A DNA stretch of 64,000 nt from Streptomyces globosus (GCF_003325375.1 NZ_CP030862.1:6751501-6815500), one strand, 5' to 3'; counted from the first letter of the stretch, positions 53,976 through 62,069 are shown. Notes: generated by a model from the letters alone, not told the origin. Translations and numbers: made by a program.

Positions 53976-55112
53976 GTGAAGCCGACCATCTGCCTCTGCA
54001 TGATCGTGAAGAACGAGTCCGCCGTCATCGAGCGCTGCCTGGACTCCGTGCGGGACCTCGTCGACACCTGGGTCATCTCCGACACGGGGTCGACGGACGG
54101 CACCCAGGACCTCATCCGCAAGGCGCTGCACGGCATCCCGGGCGAGCTGCACGAGGAGCCCTGGACCGACTTCGGCCACAACCGCAGCCTCAACATCGCG
54201 CACGCCCGCGGCAAGGCCGACTACCTCCTGCTCCTCGACGCCGACCTCGTCCTGCGGCGCAACGGCCCGCTGCCCGAACTCACGGCGCAGTCGTACATGC
54301 TGCGCCACGAGGGCCCGACGGAGTACCGGATCAAACGGCTGGTCCGCGGCGACCTGCCGTGGCGCTACGAGGGGGCCACTCACGAGTACCTGACCTGCGA
54401 CCGCCCCGGCGAGTACGAGGACCGCCCGGGCGTGCAGGAGAACCTGGACGCGCTCTCCATCGTGGACCACGCGGACGGCGGCTCTCGCCACGACAAGTTC
54501 GAGCGGGACGCCCGGCTGCTCGGGGCCGAGCTGGAGCGGGACCCCTCCAACACGCGGGCGGTCTTCTACCTCGCCCAGACGATGCGGGACATGGGGGAGA
54601 CCGCCGAGGCCATCCGGCTCTACGAGCAGCGCGCCGCCATGGGCGGCTGGGAGGAGGAGGTCTATTACGCCCTGCTCCAGTCCGGCGTCCTGCGCGCCGA
54701 GTCCGGTGACTGGCCCGGCGCGATGGACGCCCTCACCCGGGCCTGGGAAACCCGGCCGACCCGGTTGGAGGCCTGCTACGAACTGGCCGCGCGGCTTCGG
54801 GTGCAGGGCCGCCACCACGCCGCACACGCGGTCACCACCGCGGTCCTGGACCGGCCGGCCCCGCCGGACCTGCTGTTCGTGCACCCCTGGGTGTACCGCT
54901 GGGGACTGCTCTTCGAGCACTCCATCACGGCGTACTGGGTCGGCGACATGGACGCCTCGCTGCGCGCCTGCGACCGCCTGCTGGCGCTACCCGACCTGCC
55001 GGAGGTCTACCGCCGGCAGACCGAGGCGAACCGCGGCTTCGCGCTGGCGGGCGGCGGCTCTCCTGATCCTGTTTCACGTGAAACATCGCCCCGGCAGCCG
55101 ACCGGGGTCTGA
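53976..55112 (+). CDS. family 2-like glycosyltransferase with TPR-like repeats
   Basis: 378 residues. The N-terminal GT-A fold has CLCMIVKNESAVIERCLDSV, VISDTGSTDGTQDLI and the DxD motif in LLLLDADLVL. Residues about 185-365 are helical repeats (TRAVFYLAQTMRDMGETAEAIRLYEQRA and following). This is the common 'tetratricopeptide glycosyltransferase' type found with sporulation, glycan or peptide modification. The C-terminal PVSRETS is encoded by parS 8. GTG 53976 is in the leaderless position. Acceptor unknown; the collagen-like neighbour is one candidate. Confidence 0.87.
   Translation: MKPTICLCMIVKNESAVIERCLDSVRDLVDTWVISDTGSTDGTQDLIRKALHGIPGELHEEPWTDFGHNRSLNIAHARGKADYLLLLDADLVLRRNGPLPELTAQSYMLRHEGPTEYRIKRLVRGDLPWRYEGATHEYLTCDRPGEYEDRPGVQENLDALSIVDHADGGSRHDKFERDARLLGAELERDPSNTRAVFYLAQTMRDMGETAEAIRLYEQRAAMGGWEEEVYYALLQSGVLRAESGDWPGAMDALTRAWETRPTRLEACYELAARLRVQGRHHAAHAVTTAVLDRPAPPDLLFVHPWVYRWGLLFEHSITAYWVGDMDASLRACDRLLALPDLPEVYRRQTEANRGFALAGGGSPDPVSRETSPRQPTGV
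55071..55084. other. parS 8
   Basis: Perfect GTTTCACGTGAAAC at the 3' end of the glycosyltransferase gene, read as V-S-R-E-T. Confidence 0.93.
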
Positions 55113-55229
55113 GCCGCCTCACCCGGGTCGCCCGACCGGCGGCCCCGGGGACCGCCGGGACGACGGCGCGGGGCAGGCCCGCGGCTCCCCCCCATGGGTC
55201 GCGGGTCCGCCCCGTCGGTCCGGCGGGGG

Positions 55230-55376
55230 TCAGTCCGCGAGCGGGAGGTACACCCTGTTGCCGCTCGCCGCGAACTCGGCGGACTTCTCGGCCATGCCCG
55301 CCTGGATCTCCTCGGCCTTCAGGTCTCCGCCGTGCTCGCGGCGGATGTCCTGCGAGATCTTCATCGAGCAGAACTT
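55230..55376 (-). pseudogene. thiC: 3' fragment of thiC (phosphomethylpyrimidine synthase), left after integration
   Basis: The reverse strand codes KFCSMKISQDIRREHGG, then AEKSAEFAA and the end GNRVYLPLAD and a TGA. That is the characteristic end of ThiC. Homology starts at codon AAG (55376) of the CGPKFCSM segment; the rest of the gene is absent, replaced by the mobile element. The fragment therefore keeps only the third Cys of the CxxCxxxxC radical SAM cluster motif. The remaining thiC is expected at the far end of the element, outside the window. Not functional alone. Confidence 0.85.
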
Positions 55377-55395
55377 AACTAGAAGTGCCACATGC
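55365..55395. other. attL-like junction of the integrated element
   Basis: ThiC coding homology ends at about 55376 and AT-rich element sequence (TTAACTAGAAG) follows, 62 bases before the recombinase start. Serine integrases recombine at a two-base core within a site like this; the exact core cannot be read without the other end. Confidence 0.65.
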
Positions 55396-55437
55396 TAGAT
55401 TGCTGGCTCCGTTCCGTCAGGAAGCAGAGGGGGGCCA

Positions 55438-56997
55438 GTGGCCACGAGAGACGAGGTAGTCAGCAAGCTGCGCGGGGTGCCGGCCGAGGTGCCGAGCGTG
55501 CCCGAGGTCATGGCGATGCTCGCCGCGAACCCGAAGATGAGGTGCGTGGTCTGCTACGCCCGCATCTCGTTCGACGGCCGAGCCAAGGACGCACACGGCA
55601 TCGAGGACCAGCACCGCGAGCTTGGCGAGAAGGCCAACGGCTTCGAATGGCTGGTGGTCTACCGGTACACCGACAACGACAAGAGCGCGAGCAAGGAAGA
55701 AGTCGTGCGCGACGACTTCGAGCAGATGCTCACGGACCTCACGGCGGGCCGGACGCCGGAGGGCTACCCCATCCACGGTGTCATGGCGATCAACGATGAC
55801 CGGCTCTACCGGCGCCCGGGGGACTGGGAAAGGTACCTCCGCGCCTTCACGGCCCACCCCGATCGGGTCTACTACGACTCCAACGGACACCAGGACCTGT
55901 ACGCCGAGGGCTTCGAGGTCAAGGGACTGGTGGGGGTGGCCATGTCCCTCGCCGAGACGCGGAAGAAGCAGCGCCGAAGCCGCACCAGCCACCGCAACCG
56001 CGCGATCCGCGGACAGTCGGTGTCCGCGTGGCGGCCGTTCGGCTGGGACGACGACAAGGTATCGCTCCGGCCGGCGGAGGCCGACGCCATCCGGAAGGCG
56101 GTCAAAGACGTGCTCGCAGGGGCGTCCCTCAGCGAGGTGACGGCCCAGTGGAAGGAAGCCGGGTTCACCACCAGCCGGGGTAACGCGTTCCAGTACGCCA
56201 CCGTGAAGCAGGTGCTGCTGAACGCCCGGCTCTGCGGATACCGCGAGATCGTCGGAGAACTGGTGCGCGACGAGGACGGGCAACCGGTCGTCGGCGAGTG
56301 GGAGGCGATCGTCACGCCGAAGGAGTGGTTCGCCGTGGTCGCCACCATCAGGGAGCGAGGCCGGGGCAAGGGCCAGTCACCCGGCGGTGTCGTCCACAAG
56401 TACCTGCTGACAGGTGTGCTCCGGTGCGGCGCCGTTCGGGAGGACGGTACGGCCTGCAACAACAAGATGACCGGCGTGAAGGCAAACGACTGGGTCAGCT
56501 ACAGCCACGGGTACCTGTGCAAGAAGACCGTAGATGGCGGCTGCAACAAGACGTACAAGCGCGGCGACGAGACGGACAAGCACGTCTCGACCCTTGTCAG
56601 GGCCAAGCTCAAGCGGGATGCCGCCGCAGCCGCCAAGGACGTGCCGGAGTGGACCCGGGACGAGGAGTTGGAATCGGCTGTGGCCCGCCGCCGCGCTCTT
56701 GAGCAGCGCTGGCAGACGGGCCAGATTGATGACGAGACGTTCTTCCGCAATCTCTCGCCGATGGACCAGTTGGTGAAGGAGCTGCGGGCCGACCAGGCCA
56801 AGCACCTCGCGATGGTCGCGGCAGCCGAGGCTGCGACGGCCGACATAGATACGGAGTGGGAGGCGAAGACGCTGACGCAGAAGCGGGAGATGATCCAGAA
56901 TGCGTTGCTCGCCGTGATAGCCGAGCCGGGTGGAAAGGGCCGGAAGCCGTTCGACGTGACGCAGCTCAGGCCGGTGTGGCGGTCGGCTTCCGCGTAA
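55438..56997 (+). CDS. large serine recombinase (integrase)
   Basis: 519 residues. Catalytic Ser44 lies in YARISFD, preceded by an N-terminal extension of about 35 residues; the resolvase domain runs to about 185 (with AINDDRLYRRPGDWERYL and Arg residues of the active site), then a recombinase domain (about 190-295), a zinc-ribbon region with RCGAVREDG, CNNKM, YLCKK and GGC (about 325-380), and a coiled-coil (about 400-480) that controls excision in this family. GTG 55438 follows GAGGGGGG. It lies next to the left junction, as expected for an integrase beside attL, and very likely catalysed the insertion into thiC. Confidence 0.93.
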   Translation: MATRDEVVSKLRGVPAEVPSVPEVMAMLAANPKMRCVVCYARISFDGRAKDAHGIEDQHRELGEKANGFEWLVVYRYTDNDKSASKEEVVRDDFEQMLTDLTAGRTPEGYPIHGVMAINDDRLYRRPGDWERYLRAFTAHPDRVYYDSNGHQDLYAEGFEVKGLVGVAMSLAETRKKQRRSRTSHRNRAIRGQSVSAWRPFGWDDDKVSLRPAEADAIRKAVKDVLAGASLSEVTAQWKEAGFTTSRGNAFQYATVKQVLLNARLCGYREIVGELVRDEDGQPVVGEWEAIVTPKEWFAVVATIRERGRGKGQSPGGVVHKYLLTGVLRCGAVREDGTACNNKMTGVKANDWVSYSHGYLCKKTVDGGCNKTYKRGDETDKHVSTLVRAKLKRDAAAAAKDVPEWTRDEELESAVARRRALEQRWQTGQIDDETFFRNLSPMDQLVKELRADQAKHLAMVAAAEAATADIDTEWEAKTLTQKREMIQNALLAVIAEPGGKGRKPFDVTQLRPVWRSASA

Positions 56998-57130
56998 GGG
57001 TGACGCCGAGGATGTCCCCGATCCGGCGAAGCTGAGCGTCCCCGAGCGGGGGCGCGTCGCAGACGCACCGTTCGATCCAGGCGTCCACCTTGGCTTCGTC
57101 ACAGGTGAGCGTCTGAGCTGCGCAGCTCAT
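56966..57130 (-). CDS. 54-residue protein after rep, possibly a recombination directionality factor
   Basis: MSCAAQTLTCDEAKVDAW, then CVCDAPPLGDAQLRRI and GVTLTRKP; four Cys, helical. ATG 57130 overlaps the rep stop (ATGA) and has GGAGG at 7 bases, so it is coupled to rep. Its 3' end overlaps the convergent recombinase gene by 32 bases. In pSAM2-type plasmids the small gene after rep is often an excisionase, but there is no helix-turn-helix seen here. Function is a guess. Confidence 0.55.
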   Translation of the reverse strand: MSCAAQTLTCDEAKVDAWIERCVCDAPPLGDAQLRRIGDILGVTLTRKPTATPA

Positions 57131-58479
57131 GCCCATACCTCCCCTTCGGTCTTGGCCCGTTCCTTGTCGGCGCGGGCTTGGTTGATTTCGTGGCGTGTCT
57201 GGTTGGCGAGGAGTTCTTCGCCGGGGCGGTAGCCGGAGGCGAGGTAGGCCCAGGAGGACTCGGTGACGAGCACGGTGTCCGGGCCGGGGGCGGGGTGGCC
57301 GGAGCGCGCGCGGGCGGCCTCTGCCTGAGCAGTGCGCCAGGCGCGGCGGACATCGCGGAGTGCGCCGAGGGTGGTGAAGTAGGCGCGGGACTTGGTGGAG
57401 AAGTGGCCGCGGAAGCCGAGCATGTGTGCCCACTTGCAGAGCTTGAGGTCTGCGAATTCGGACAGGCCGCCCAGGTCCCAGGCGGTACGGATCATCTGCC
57501 GGACGTGGCTCTGTGCCCGAAGGTTCTTGATCGGCTCTGCCTGGCGGGTGCCGTGGCAGTCGGGGCACAGGTCGCGGATCGTGCCGCCGACAGTGCCACG
57601 GCCGGAGCAGGTACGGCAGACCATCGTCCGGTGCACGGTGCCGGAGTCCTCAGCGCTCTTCGTGGCGTACTTCGCGACGTACCCGGCAACAGCGGCGTCG
57701 GTGAGTTCGCCGTCACCGAGTGCGGTGATCTCCCGGACATCGAACTTCCTGCCCCAGCGGATCTCATGGTCCCCCACCGTGTCGGAGACCACCGCGAGCG
57801 CGGTTGCTTCGACGGCAGTCCCGATGGCTTCGTTGAGGGCGGCCACGGTGGCGAAGGCCGGCGGGGCGCTGGTGTGTCCGTCGGGGCCATCGAAGCGCAC
57901 GACCGCGTGGAAGTGGACCAAGCCCCGCTGCTGATACTCGGCGACCTTCGCGAAGGAGACCCGCAGCACCTCTTTCATGGCCTTCTGCGTCATGTGCAGA
58001 TGCGCGGCCAGCGCCCGGCGCAGGTTGAGGGTGAAGCGTGCCCACAGCGCGCCCGCGTGGGCGTTCCACAGCACGGCCCCCGTGTAGTCGTACGTCTTCG
58101 GGTCGAGTGGGGTACCAACCTCTGGGGCGCCCTCGGGGTGCCAGGTTCCGCAGCGGCAGGGGTAGGGCTTGCCGGTGTTGGTGGTGGGGCGGTTGTGGAC
58201 CGGGCCGAAGGAGGGGGCGGTGAGGGTGAGGAACACGCGGGGGTGCGTGCGGACGGTTTCGGGGACGTTCTTGCCGCCGCACAGTCCGGCGCGGACGAGG
58301 TGGAACGTGTCGGCGGCGTGGCCCCCTGAACATGCCCGACCCCAACCCAAACAGGACACCGGCCAAAGCCGCTCCGGCCGACCGCGATGCACAGGTGCGG
58401 CAGTCATCGCCAACTGCCAAAGCAGGAACGGAGTTGACGCACGCGAGTTCCAGCGCGGAGGGGGTGTGCCGGGGCTCAT
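57127..58479 (-). CDS. RepSA-like replication initiator (HUH family), N-terminus probably truncated
   Basis: Up to 450 residues. From ADTFHLVRAGLCGGKNVPETV onwards it follows RepSA-type initiators: TLTAPSFGPVHNR, a zinc-binding CRCGTWH, YDYTGAVLWNA, the HUH motif in GLVHFHAVVRF, the Tyr motif GYVAKYATKS, and a later CRTCSGRG/CPDCHG zinc pair. The normal N-terminal 100 residues (with CPSC.ETYR before DTFHL) are missing: the sequence before residue 55 is unlike the family and no ribosome site precedes ATG 58479 or ATG 58407. So the catalytic core is intact but the protein may be non-functional or start differently. Confidence 0.7.
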   Translation of the reverse strand: MSPGTPPPRWNSRASTPFLLWQLAMTAAPVHRGRPERLWPVSCLGWGRACSGGHAADTFHLVRAGLCGGKNVPETVRTHPRVFLTLTAPSFGPVHNRPTTNTGKPYPCRCGTWHPEGAPEVGTPLDPKTYDYTGAVLWNAHAGALWARFTLNLRRALAAHLHMTQKAMKEVLRVSFAKVAEYQQRGLVHFHAVVRFDGPDGHTSAPPAFATVAALNEAIGTAVEATALAVVSDTVGDHEIRWGRKFDVREITALGDGELTDAAVAGYVAKYATKSAEDSGTVHRTMVCRTCSGRGTVGGTIRDLCPDCHGTRQAEPIKNLRAQSHVRQMIRTAWDLGGLSEFADLKLCKWAHMLGFRGHFSTKSRAYFTTLGALRDVRRAWRTAQAEAARARSGHPAPGPDTVLVTESSWAYLASGYRPGEELLANQTRHEINQARADKERAKTEGEVWA

Positions 58480-58691
58480 GTAGGAGGCGCCGATCAGGCG
58501 TTCGGATGAGCGGGGGACGGGGCCGGAGGACGGACCCCCGTCAGGTCCTCCGCATGTCGGCTATCGCCATCCCATCGCACCGCCGAAGGCGAGCCTGAGC
58601 ATTCTGAGATCCCTTGGTCAAGGCCCGCCGCCCGTCGCGTGTCAGCGGTACCTTCGCGTCAGAAGCGTGGTCTCAGATCGGGGTGGTGGGT
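58322..58691. other. unassigned region upstream of the XRE gene
   Basis: Holds the degraded 5' end of rep and a promoter region for the regulator. Small structures: GGAGGAC/GTCCTCC (58525-58531 and 58545-58551) and CCTTG-GT-CAAGG (58613-58624). On the plus strand an 88-codon frame from 58332 has no ribosome site or homology that I recognise. Confidence 0.4.
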
Positions 58692-59927
58692 GTGAGCGGG
58701 TACATCGAGGAGCAAGAGCGAATCGGACAGCGGGTACGGCGTCAGCGGCTCTCCGTCGGGATGACTCAGGCCGATCTCGCCGCAGCGCTCGGGCGGACTC
58801 AGGGCTGGGTGTCCAAGCTGGAGAAGGGCCGGATCGAGCTGGACCGGGCCGGGCTGATCAACGCCGTGGCCGCCGCCCTGCACTGCCACCCAAACACCCT
58901 GATCGAGCGCCCCTACACAGGCGGCGGAGCCGAGACCAAGTGGCAGGTCTCGGCAGCCTCGATCCTGCGGGAACTGCGCCGCTACGACCTGACGCCCGTC
59001 TTCGACGGTACCCCGCGCCCGTCCGAGGTGCTGTGGCAGGACATGAAGCGTCTGCTCCGCCTGCGGGACGCGGCGGCGAACGGCGCTGTGCTGGCCGAGC
59101 TGCCGGACATGCTGCGGGAGGCCCGCGCCCTCGCCGAGGTGTCCACCGGCCATGAGCGTGAAGAGGCGTTCGCGATCTACGCGGTGGCATGCAAGTTCGC
59201 GCACACCGCCGCCCACGCCCTCGGACACCCCGAGCTGGTCGCCATGGCTTGCGAGCGGGCGACGTGGTCGGCGCAGCTCTCCGGCGACCCGGTGATGCCC
59301 GCAATGGCGCTCTGGATGCGGATGTGGGACACATGGGCCTCCGCCGACTGGGACGACGCGCTCGCCCTCGGGGACAAGGCCCTCGCCGGCATCGAGACGG
59401 AATACGAAGCCGGTGACCCACTCGCCCTGCGCATGTGGGGCGCCCTGCACCTGCGGGCCGCGATCTCCTGCGCCCGGGCAGGGAACCCAGCCGGGTCGGA
59501 CGAACGCATCGCCCTGGCCCGGACCGCGGGCGAGCGGGTCAACTCCTACGTCGGACCCGAGATCCATGATCGGCACTCGGTCACGTTCAGCCTCGGCAAC
59601 GTCATCATCCACAGCGTCAGTGCCGCCCTGGAGATGAGCGACCAGACGAAGGCGCTTCGCCTCAACCGTGAGGCGGACCCCGCACACATTTCGGTTCTGC
59701 CGAACTCCCGTCTCGGGCACCACCACATGGACCTGGCCCGCGCGTGGCTGTGGGACGGCAACCGGGACCAGGCCCTGACCGAGCTGGAGACCGCCGAGCG
59801 CATCGCCCCCCAGCTCGTCCGCAATCACCCCGTCGCTCGGGCGACTCTACGGAAGATCGTCTATGCCGAGCGGGTCGCTACCCGCCAGCGGCTGCGGGGC
59901 ATGACCGGACGTTTTTCGCTGGATTGA
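58692..59927 (+). CDS. XRE-family regulator with TPR-like C-terminus
   Basis: 411 residues. Helix-turn-helix at about 12-65: IGQRVRRQRLSVGMTQADLA and GRTQGWVSKLEKGRIELDRA. The remaining 340 residues are helical repeats (EEAFAIYAVACKFAHTAAHALGH, TEYEAGDPLALRMWGALHLRAA, HHHMDLARAWLWDGNRDQALTELETAERI), like Streptomyces regulators that sense small ligands or peptides. GTG 58692 is preferred; other GTGs at 58683 and 58686 are in reach. On the element it is the likely regulator of rep and excision, or of the downstream RiPP operon. Confidence 0.87.
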   Translation: MSGYIEEQERIGQRVRRQRLSVGMTQADLAAALGRTQGWVSKLEKGRIELDRAGLINAVAAALHCHPNTLIERPYTGGGAETKWQVSAASILRELRRYDLTPVFDGTPRPSEVLWQDMKRLLRLRDAAANGAVLAELPDMLREARALAEVSTGHEREEAFAIYAVACKFAHTAAHALGHPELVAMACERATWSAQLSGDPVMPAMALWMRMWDTWASADWDDALALGDKALAGIETEYEAGDPLALRMWGALHLRAAISCARAGNPAGSDERIALARTAGERVNSYVGPEIHDRHSVTFSLGNVIIHSVSAALEMSDQTKALRLNREADPAHISVLPNSRLGHHHMDLARAWLWDGNRDQALTELETAERIAPQLVRNHPVARATLRKIVYAERVATRQRLRGMTGRFSLD

Positions 59928-59972
59928 TCTGCGGGTATTCCACAGAATCATATTCGTGGGTAGCGGGCTGCA

Positions 59973-59978
59973 TACGGT
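59973..59978 (+). promoter_or_regulatory. leaderless -10 box of the 138-residue gene
   Basis: TACGGT ends 7 bases before ATG 59986. Confidence 0.35.
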
Positions 59979-59985
59979 CCGCTAC

Positions 59986-60402
59986 ATGACCTCTACGCGT
60001 CGCACTGACCATGACCGCGTACGACGGCAGGCGGACGATACTGACCCCCGCTGGCCCCTGCGCGGCGATCTCGCGTACGACACCGCCACCTCCCGCACGG
60101 GTGTGGTCATAGACGTCCCCAACGACACCGGCACCACGGTCTACCGCCTGTGTCCCGAGGGCGGCGGCGTCGCGGGCTGGTCCGCCAGTCTCGACACCCT
60201 CGTGCCTGCCGAGGACGCGGCCCCACAGCCCATCCCCCGCCGGCCGCCCGCCAACGAGCCCCAGGGTCAGCCGGAGTACGCGCCCTGGGACGCATCCAGC
60301 AGTCCCGACCCCAGTCCGGGCCTGCGGGCCCGTGCCGAGCGGGGCATGGAGCGATTTTCGAAGTCGGCCGACGAGGACGACCAGGCCGGGAGTACCGCAT
60401 GA
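59986..60402 (+). CDS. hypothetical protein of the element
   Basis: 138 residues. Residues about 25-78 form a small beta-rich domain (LRGDLAYDTATSRTGVVIDVP, TTVYRLCPEGGGVAGWSASL) followed by a Pro/Ser-rich tail (about 80-138). Similar short ORFs accompany XRE regulators on Streptomyces integrative plasmids. No enzymatic motif. Its stop overlaps the next ATG (ATGA). Confidence 0.65.
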   Translation: MTSTRRTDHDRVRRQADDTDPRWPLRGDLAYDTATSRTGVVIDVPNDTGTTVYRLCPEGGGVAGWSASLDTLVPAEDAAPQPIPRRPPANEPQGQPEYAPWDASSSPDPSPGLRARAERGMERFSKSADEDDQAGSTA

Positions 60403-60608
60403 GCCGCCTGCCTCGCTGGCTGCACGAGGGTGCCCGGGTCCTGGACCCCGCCGAAGACCGCGAGGGGATCGTGCAGTTCATCGGCGAGTGGGTCGATCCC
60501 ACCACACGGAGGGCCATCCCCCGCGCGATCTTCTTGCGGCCCGAGGGCGGCGGCCGGGAATGGGTCGTAGCCGACCATCAGGCCCTACGCGAGGCGGACC
60601 CCCGATGA
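60399..60608 (+). CDS. hypothetical small protein of the element
   Basis: 69 residues, coupled by ATGA overlap to the gene before and after. MSRLPRWLHEGARVLDPAEDREGI and a strand-rich QFIGEWVDPTTRR, then FLRPEGGGREWVVADHQAL. It has the same beta-strand style as the N-terminal part of the preceding protein (DTATSRTGVVIDVP), so it may be a related small SH3-like fold. No known function. Confidence 0.6.
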   Translation: MSRLPRWLHEGARVLDPAEDREGIVQFIGEWVDPTTRRAIPRAIFLRPEGGGREWVVADHQALREADPR

Positions 60609-60778
60609 ACGCCCGCCCAGGGGAGTTACCGCCGCCCGGCTGGGGCATGATCGCCTCCCTCCTCTTGATCGGTCTCGCTGGTCCCGCCATCGTCCTCAGC
60701 GGCCAGGTCCTGAACCTGGACCAGTCGGCGAGTACACCCCCTCCGGCCACCGTGCCGGACGTCGAACCGCCCTCGTAG
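60605..60778 (+). CDS. single-span small membrane protein
   Basis: 57 residues with one membrane span (WGMIASLLLIGLAGPAIVLSG, about 13-33) and a Pro-rich tail. ATG 60605 overlaps the previous stop codon by 4 bases. Third gene of a coupled trio from 59986. Function unknown. Confidence 0.6.
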   Translation: MNARPGELPPPGWGMIASLLLIGLAGPAIVLSGQVLNLDQSASTPPPATVPDVEPPS

Positions 60779-60875
60779 GCGACCCACAAGCTCCCCGCCC
60801 TGGTGGTCGCGCAGGCACCACCCGGGTGGGGGCACCACTCCGCCCGCCCCTTCCCGCGCCAGCCGGGCGGAGCAC

Positions 60876-60914
60876 GGCGCCGGGGGTTCTGATCCCCCAT
60901 GCACCCCCGGCGCC
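60876..60914 (+). terminator. 12-bp hairpin before the RiPP operon
   Basis: GGCGCCGGGGGT (60876-60887) and ACCCCCGGCGCC (60903-60914) are perfect complements with a 15-base loop. It may end the trio of small genes or act as an attenuator 36 bases before the maturase gene. Confidence 0.6.
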
Positions 60915-60950
60915 ATCCACACACCACTCGCTCACACCGAGAGGAGCACG

Positions 60951-62069
60951 ATGCACAGTGCCTTACGGCTCGCGACCGTCCCCCGGTCCGTGATCATGCA
61001 GCCGACCACGCAGTGCCTCCCCATGGACTGCACGTATTGCTACCTGCCGTTCCGGAAGATGAAGAACCTGATGCCGGTGGCCGTCGCCGAGGCCGTGGCC
61101 ACGTCCGTCAACCCGTGGGCTGCCGACGATCCGGCGTTCGAGGTGGTGTGGCACGGCGGCGAGCCGCTGGCCACCGGCCGCGAGCACCTGACGGCCCTCA
61201 TGGCCCCATTCAGGGGCGTGAAGCACTCCGTGCAGACGAACGCCGCACTCATAGATGACGCATGGTGCGCGTTCCTGCTGGAGCACGACGTGCACGTGGG
61301 CGTCAGCATCGACGGCCCCGCGGACATGAACACCCACCGCATCACCCTCGCCGGCCACCCGGGATTCCGCGTCACCATGCGGGGAATCGAGCGACTACGG
61401 CACCACGGCATCCCCTACTCCGCCATCGCTGTGGTCTCCGATCCCGACCCGGCCGACGCCGCCCGCTTCTACGAGTTCTTCGCCGAGCTGGGCGTGACCA
61501 CCCTCGGCGTCAACGTCGAAGAGGAAGAGGGAGTCAACACCGGCTCCAAGGACGCCGACCCCGTGCGGGCGTCCGAGTTCTGGGCGGCCCTCACGGATGC
61601 CTGGCACGGTAACCCCGTCATACGGCTGCGCGAGGTGCAGCGCGTACTCAACTTCGCCGGTGCCGTCCTACAGGGCCACGAGACCGCCCCCATGCCCGCG
61701 TCCTCGCCGTGGGATCCGCTGCCGACCGTCGCCCATGACGGCGGCGTGGTCATGCTCTCCCCGGAGCTGGCCGGGTTCACCGACCCTCGGTTCGGTGACT
61801 TCACCACCGGCAACGTGCTCAAGGACGACTTGGACGTTCTGGTAGCCGAAGCCGAGGAGCGCACCCCCTGGATCACTGAGTTCTGGGACGGCGTGGACGC
61901 CTGCCGTGCCACCTGCCCCACCTTCGCCTTCTGCGGAGGTGCACACCCCGCGAACCGGTACTTCGAGCACGGGGGCCGCATGGACGGCACCCGTACCTCG
62001 TACTGCACCACCTCGAAGATCGCCCTACTTGAAGGAGTGACGCGACATGTCCGCACACACCGCCCCTGA
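60951..62069 (+). CDS. amcB: radical SAM/SPASM peptide maturase, predicted three-residue-cyclophane former (AmcB-like)
   Basis: 372 residues. The radical SAM region is at the N-terminus: MQPTTQCLPMDCTYCYLPF, with Cys22, Cys27 and Cys30, i.e. Cx4Cx2C instead of the usual Cx3Cx2C. Further FeS-enzyme features: EVVWHGGEPL (SAM-binding GGE) and HVGVSIDGP. The C-terminal SPASM-like part has CRATCPTFAFCGGAHPANRYF and a final Cys in RTSYCTTSK. Relatives (GrrM, XyeB, FxsB) link an aromatic ring to the beta carbon two residues on. The gene overlaps the precursor gene by 23 bases. The name AmcB is from my recollection of family names, not checked. Confidence 0.88.
   Translation: MHSALRLATVPRSVIMQPTTQCLPMDCTYCYLPFRKMKNLMPVAVAEAVATSVNPWAADDPAFEVVWHGGEPLATGREHLTALMAPFRGVKHSVQTNAALIDDAWCAFLLEHDVHVGVSIDGPADMNTHRITLAGHPGFRVTMRGIERLRHHGIPYSAIAVVSDPDPADAARFYEFFAELGVTTLGVNVEEEEGVNTGSKDADPVRASEFWAALTDAWHGNPVIRLREVQRVLNFAGAVLQGHETAPMPASSPWDPLPTVAHDGGVVMLSPELAGFTDPRFGDFTTGNVLKDDLDVLVAEAEERTPWITEFWDGVDACRATCPTFAFCGGAHPANRYFEHGGRMDGTRTSYCTTSKIALLEGVTRHVRTHRP

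Noticed and set aside
57178..58329. 383-codon plus-strand frame
   Set aside because: Antisense to the replication protein, which has HUH and Tyr motifs; Gly/Val/Asp-rich shadow.
58332..58598. 88-codon plus-strand ORF before the XRE gene
   Set aside because: No ribosome site, composition Arg/Ser/Pro-rich, overlaps the 5' remnant of rep and the regulator's promoter region.
60882..60914. tRNA-like 3' end (GGGGG-TTCTGAT-CCCCC followed by a CGCCA-like end)
   Set aside because: The T-loop lacks the invariant A at its fifth position and no D or anticodon arm is found; it is explained better as a simple 12-bp hairpin.
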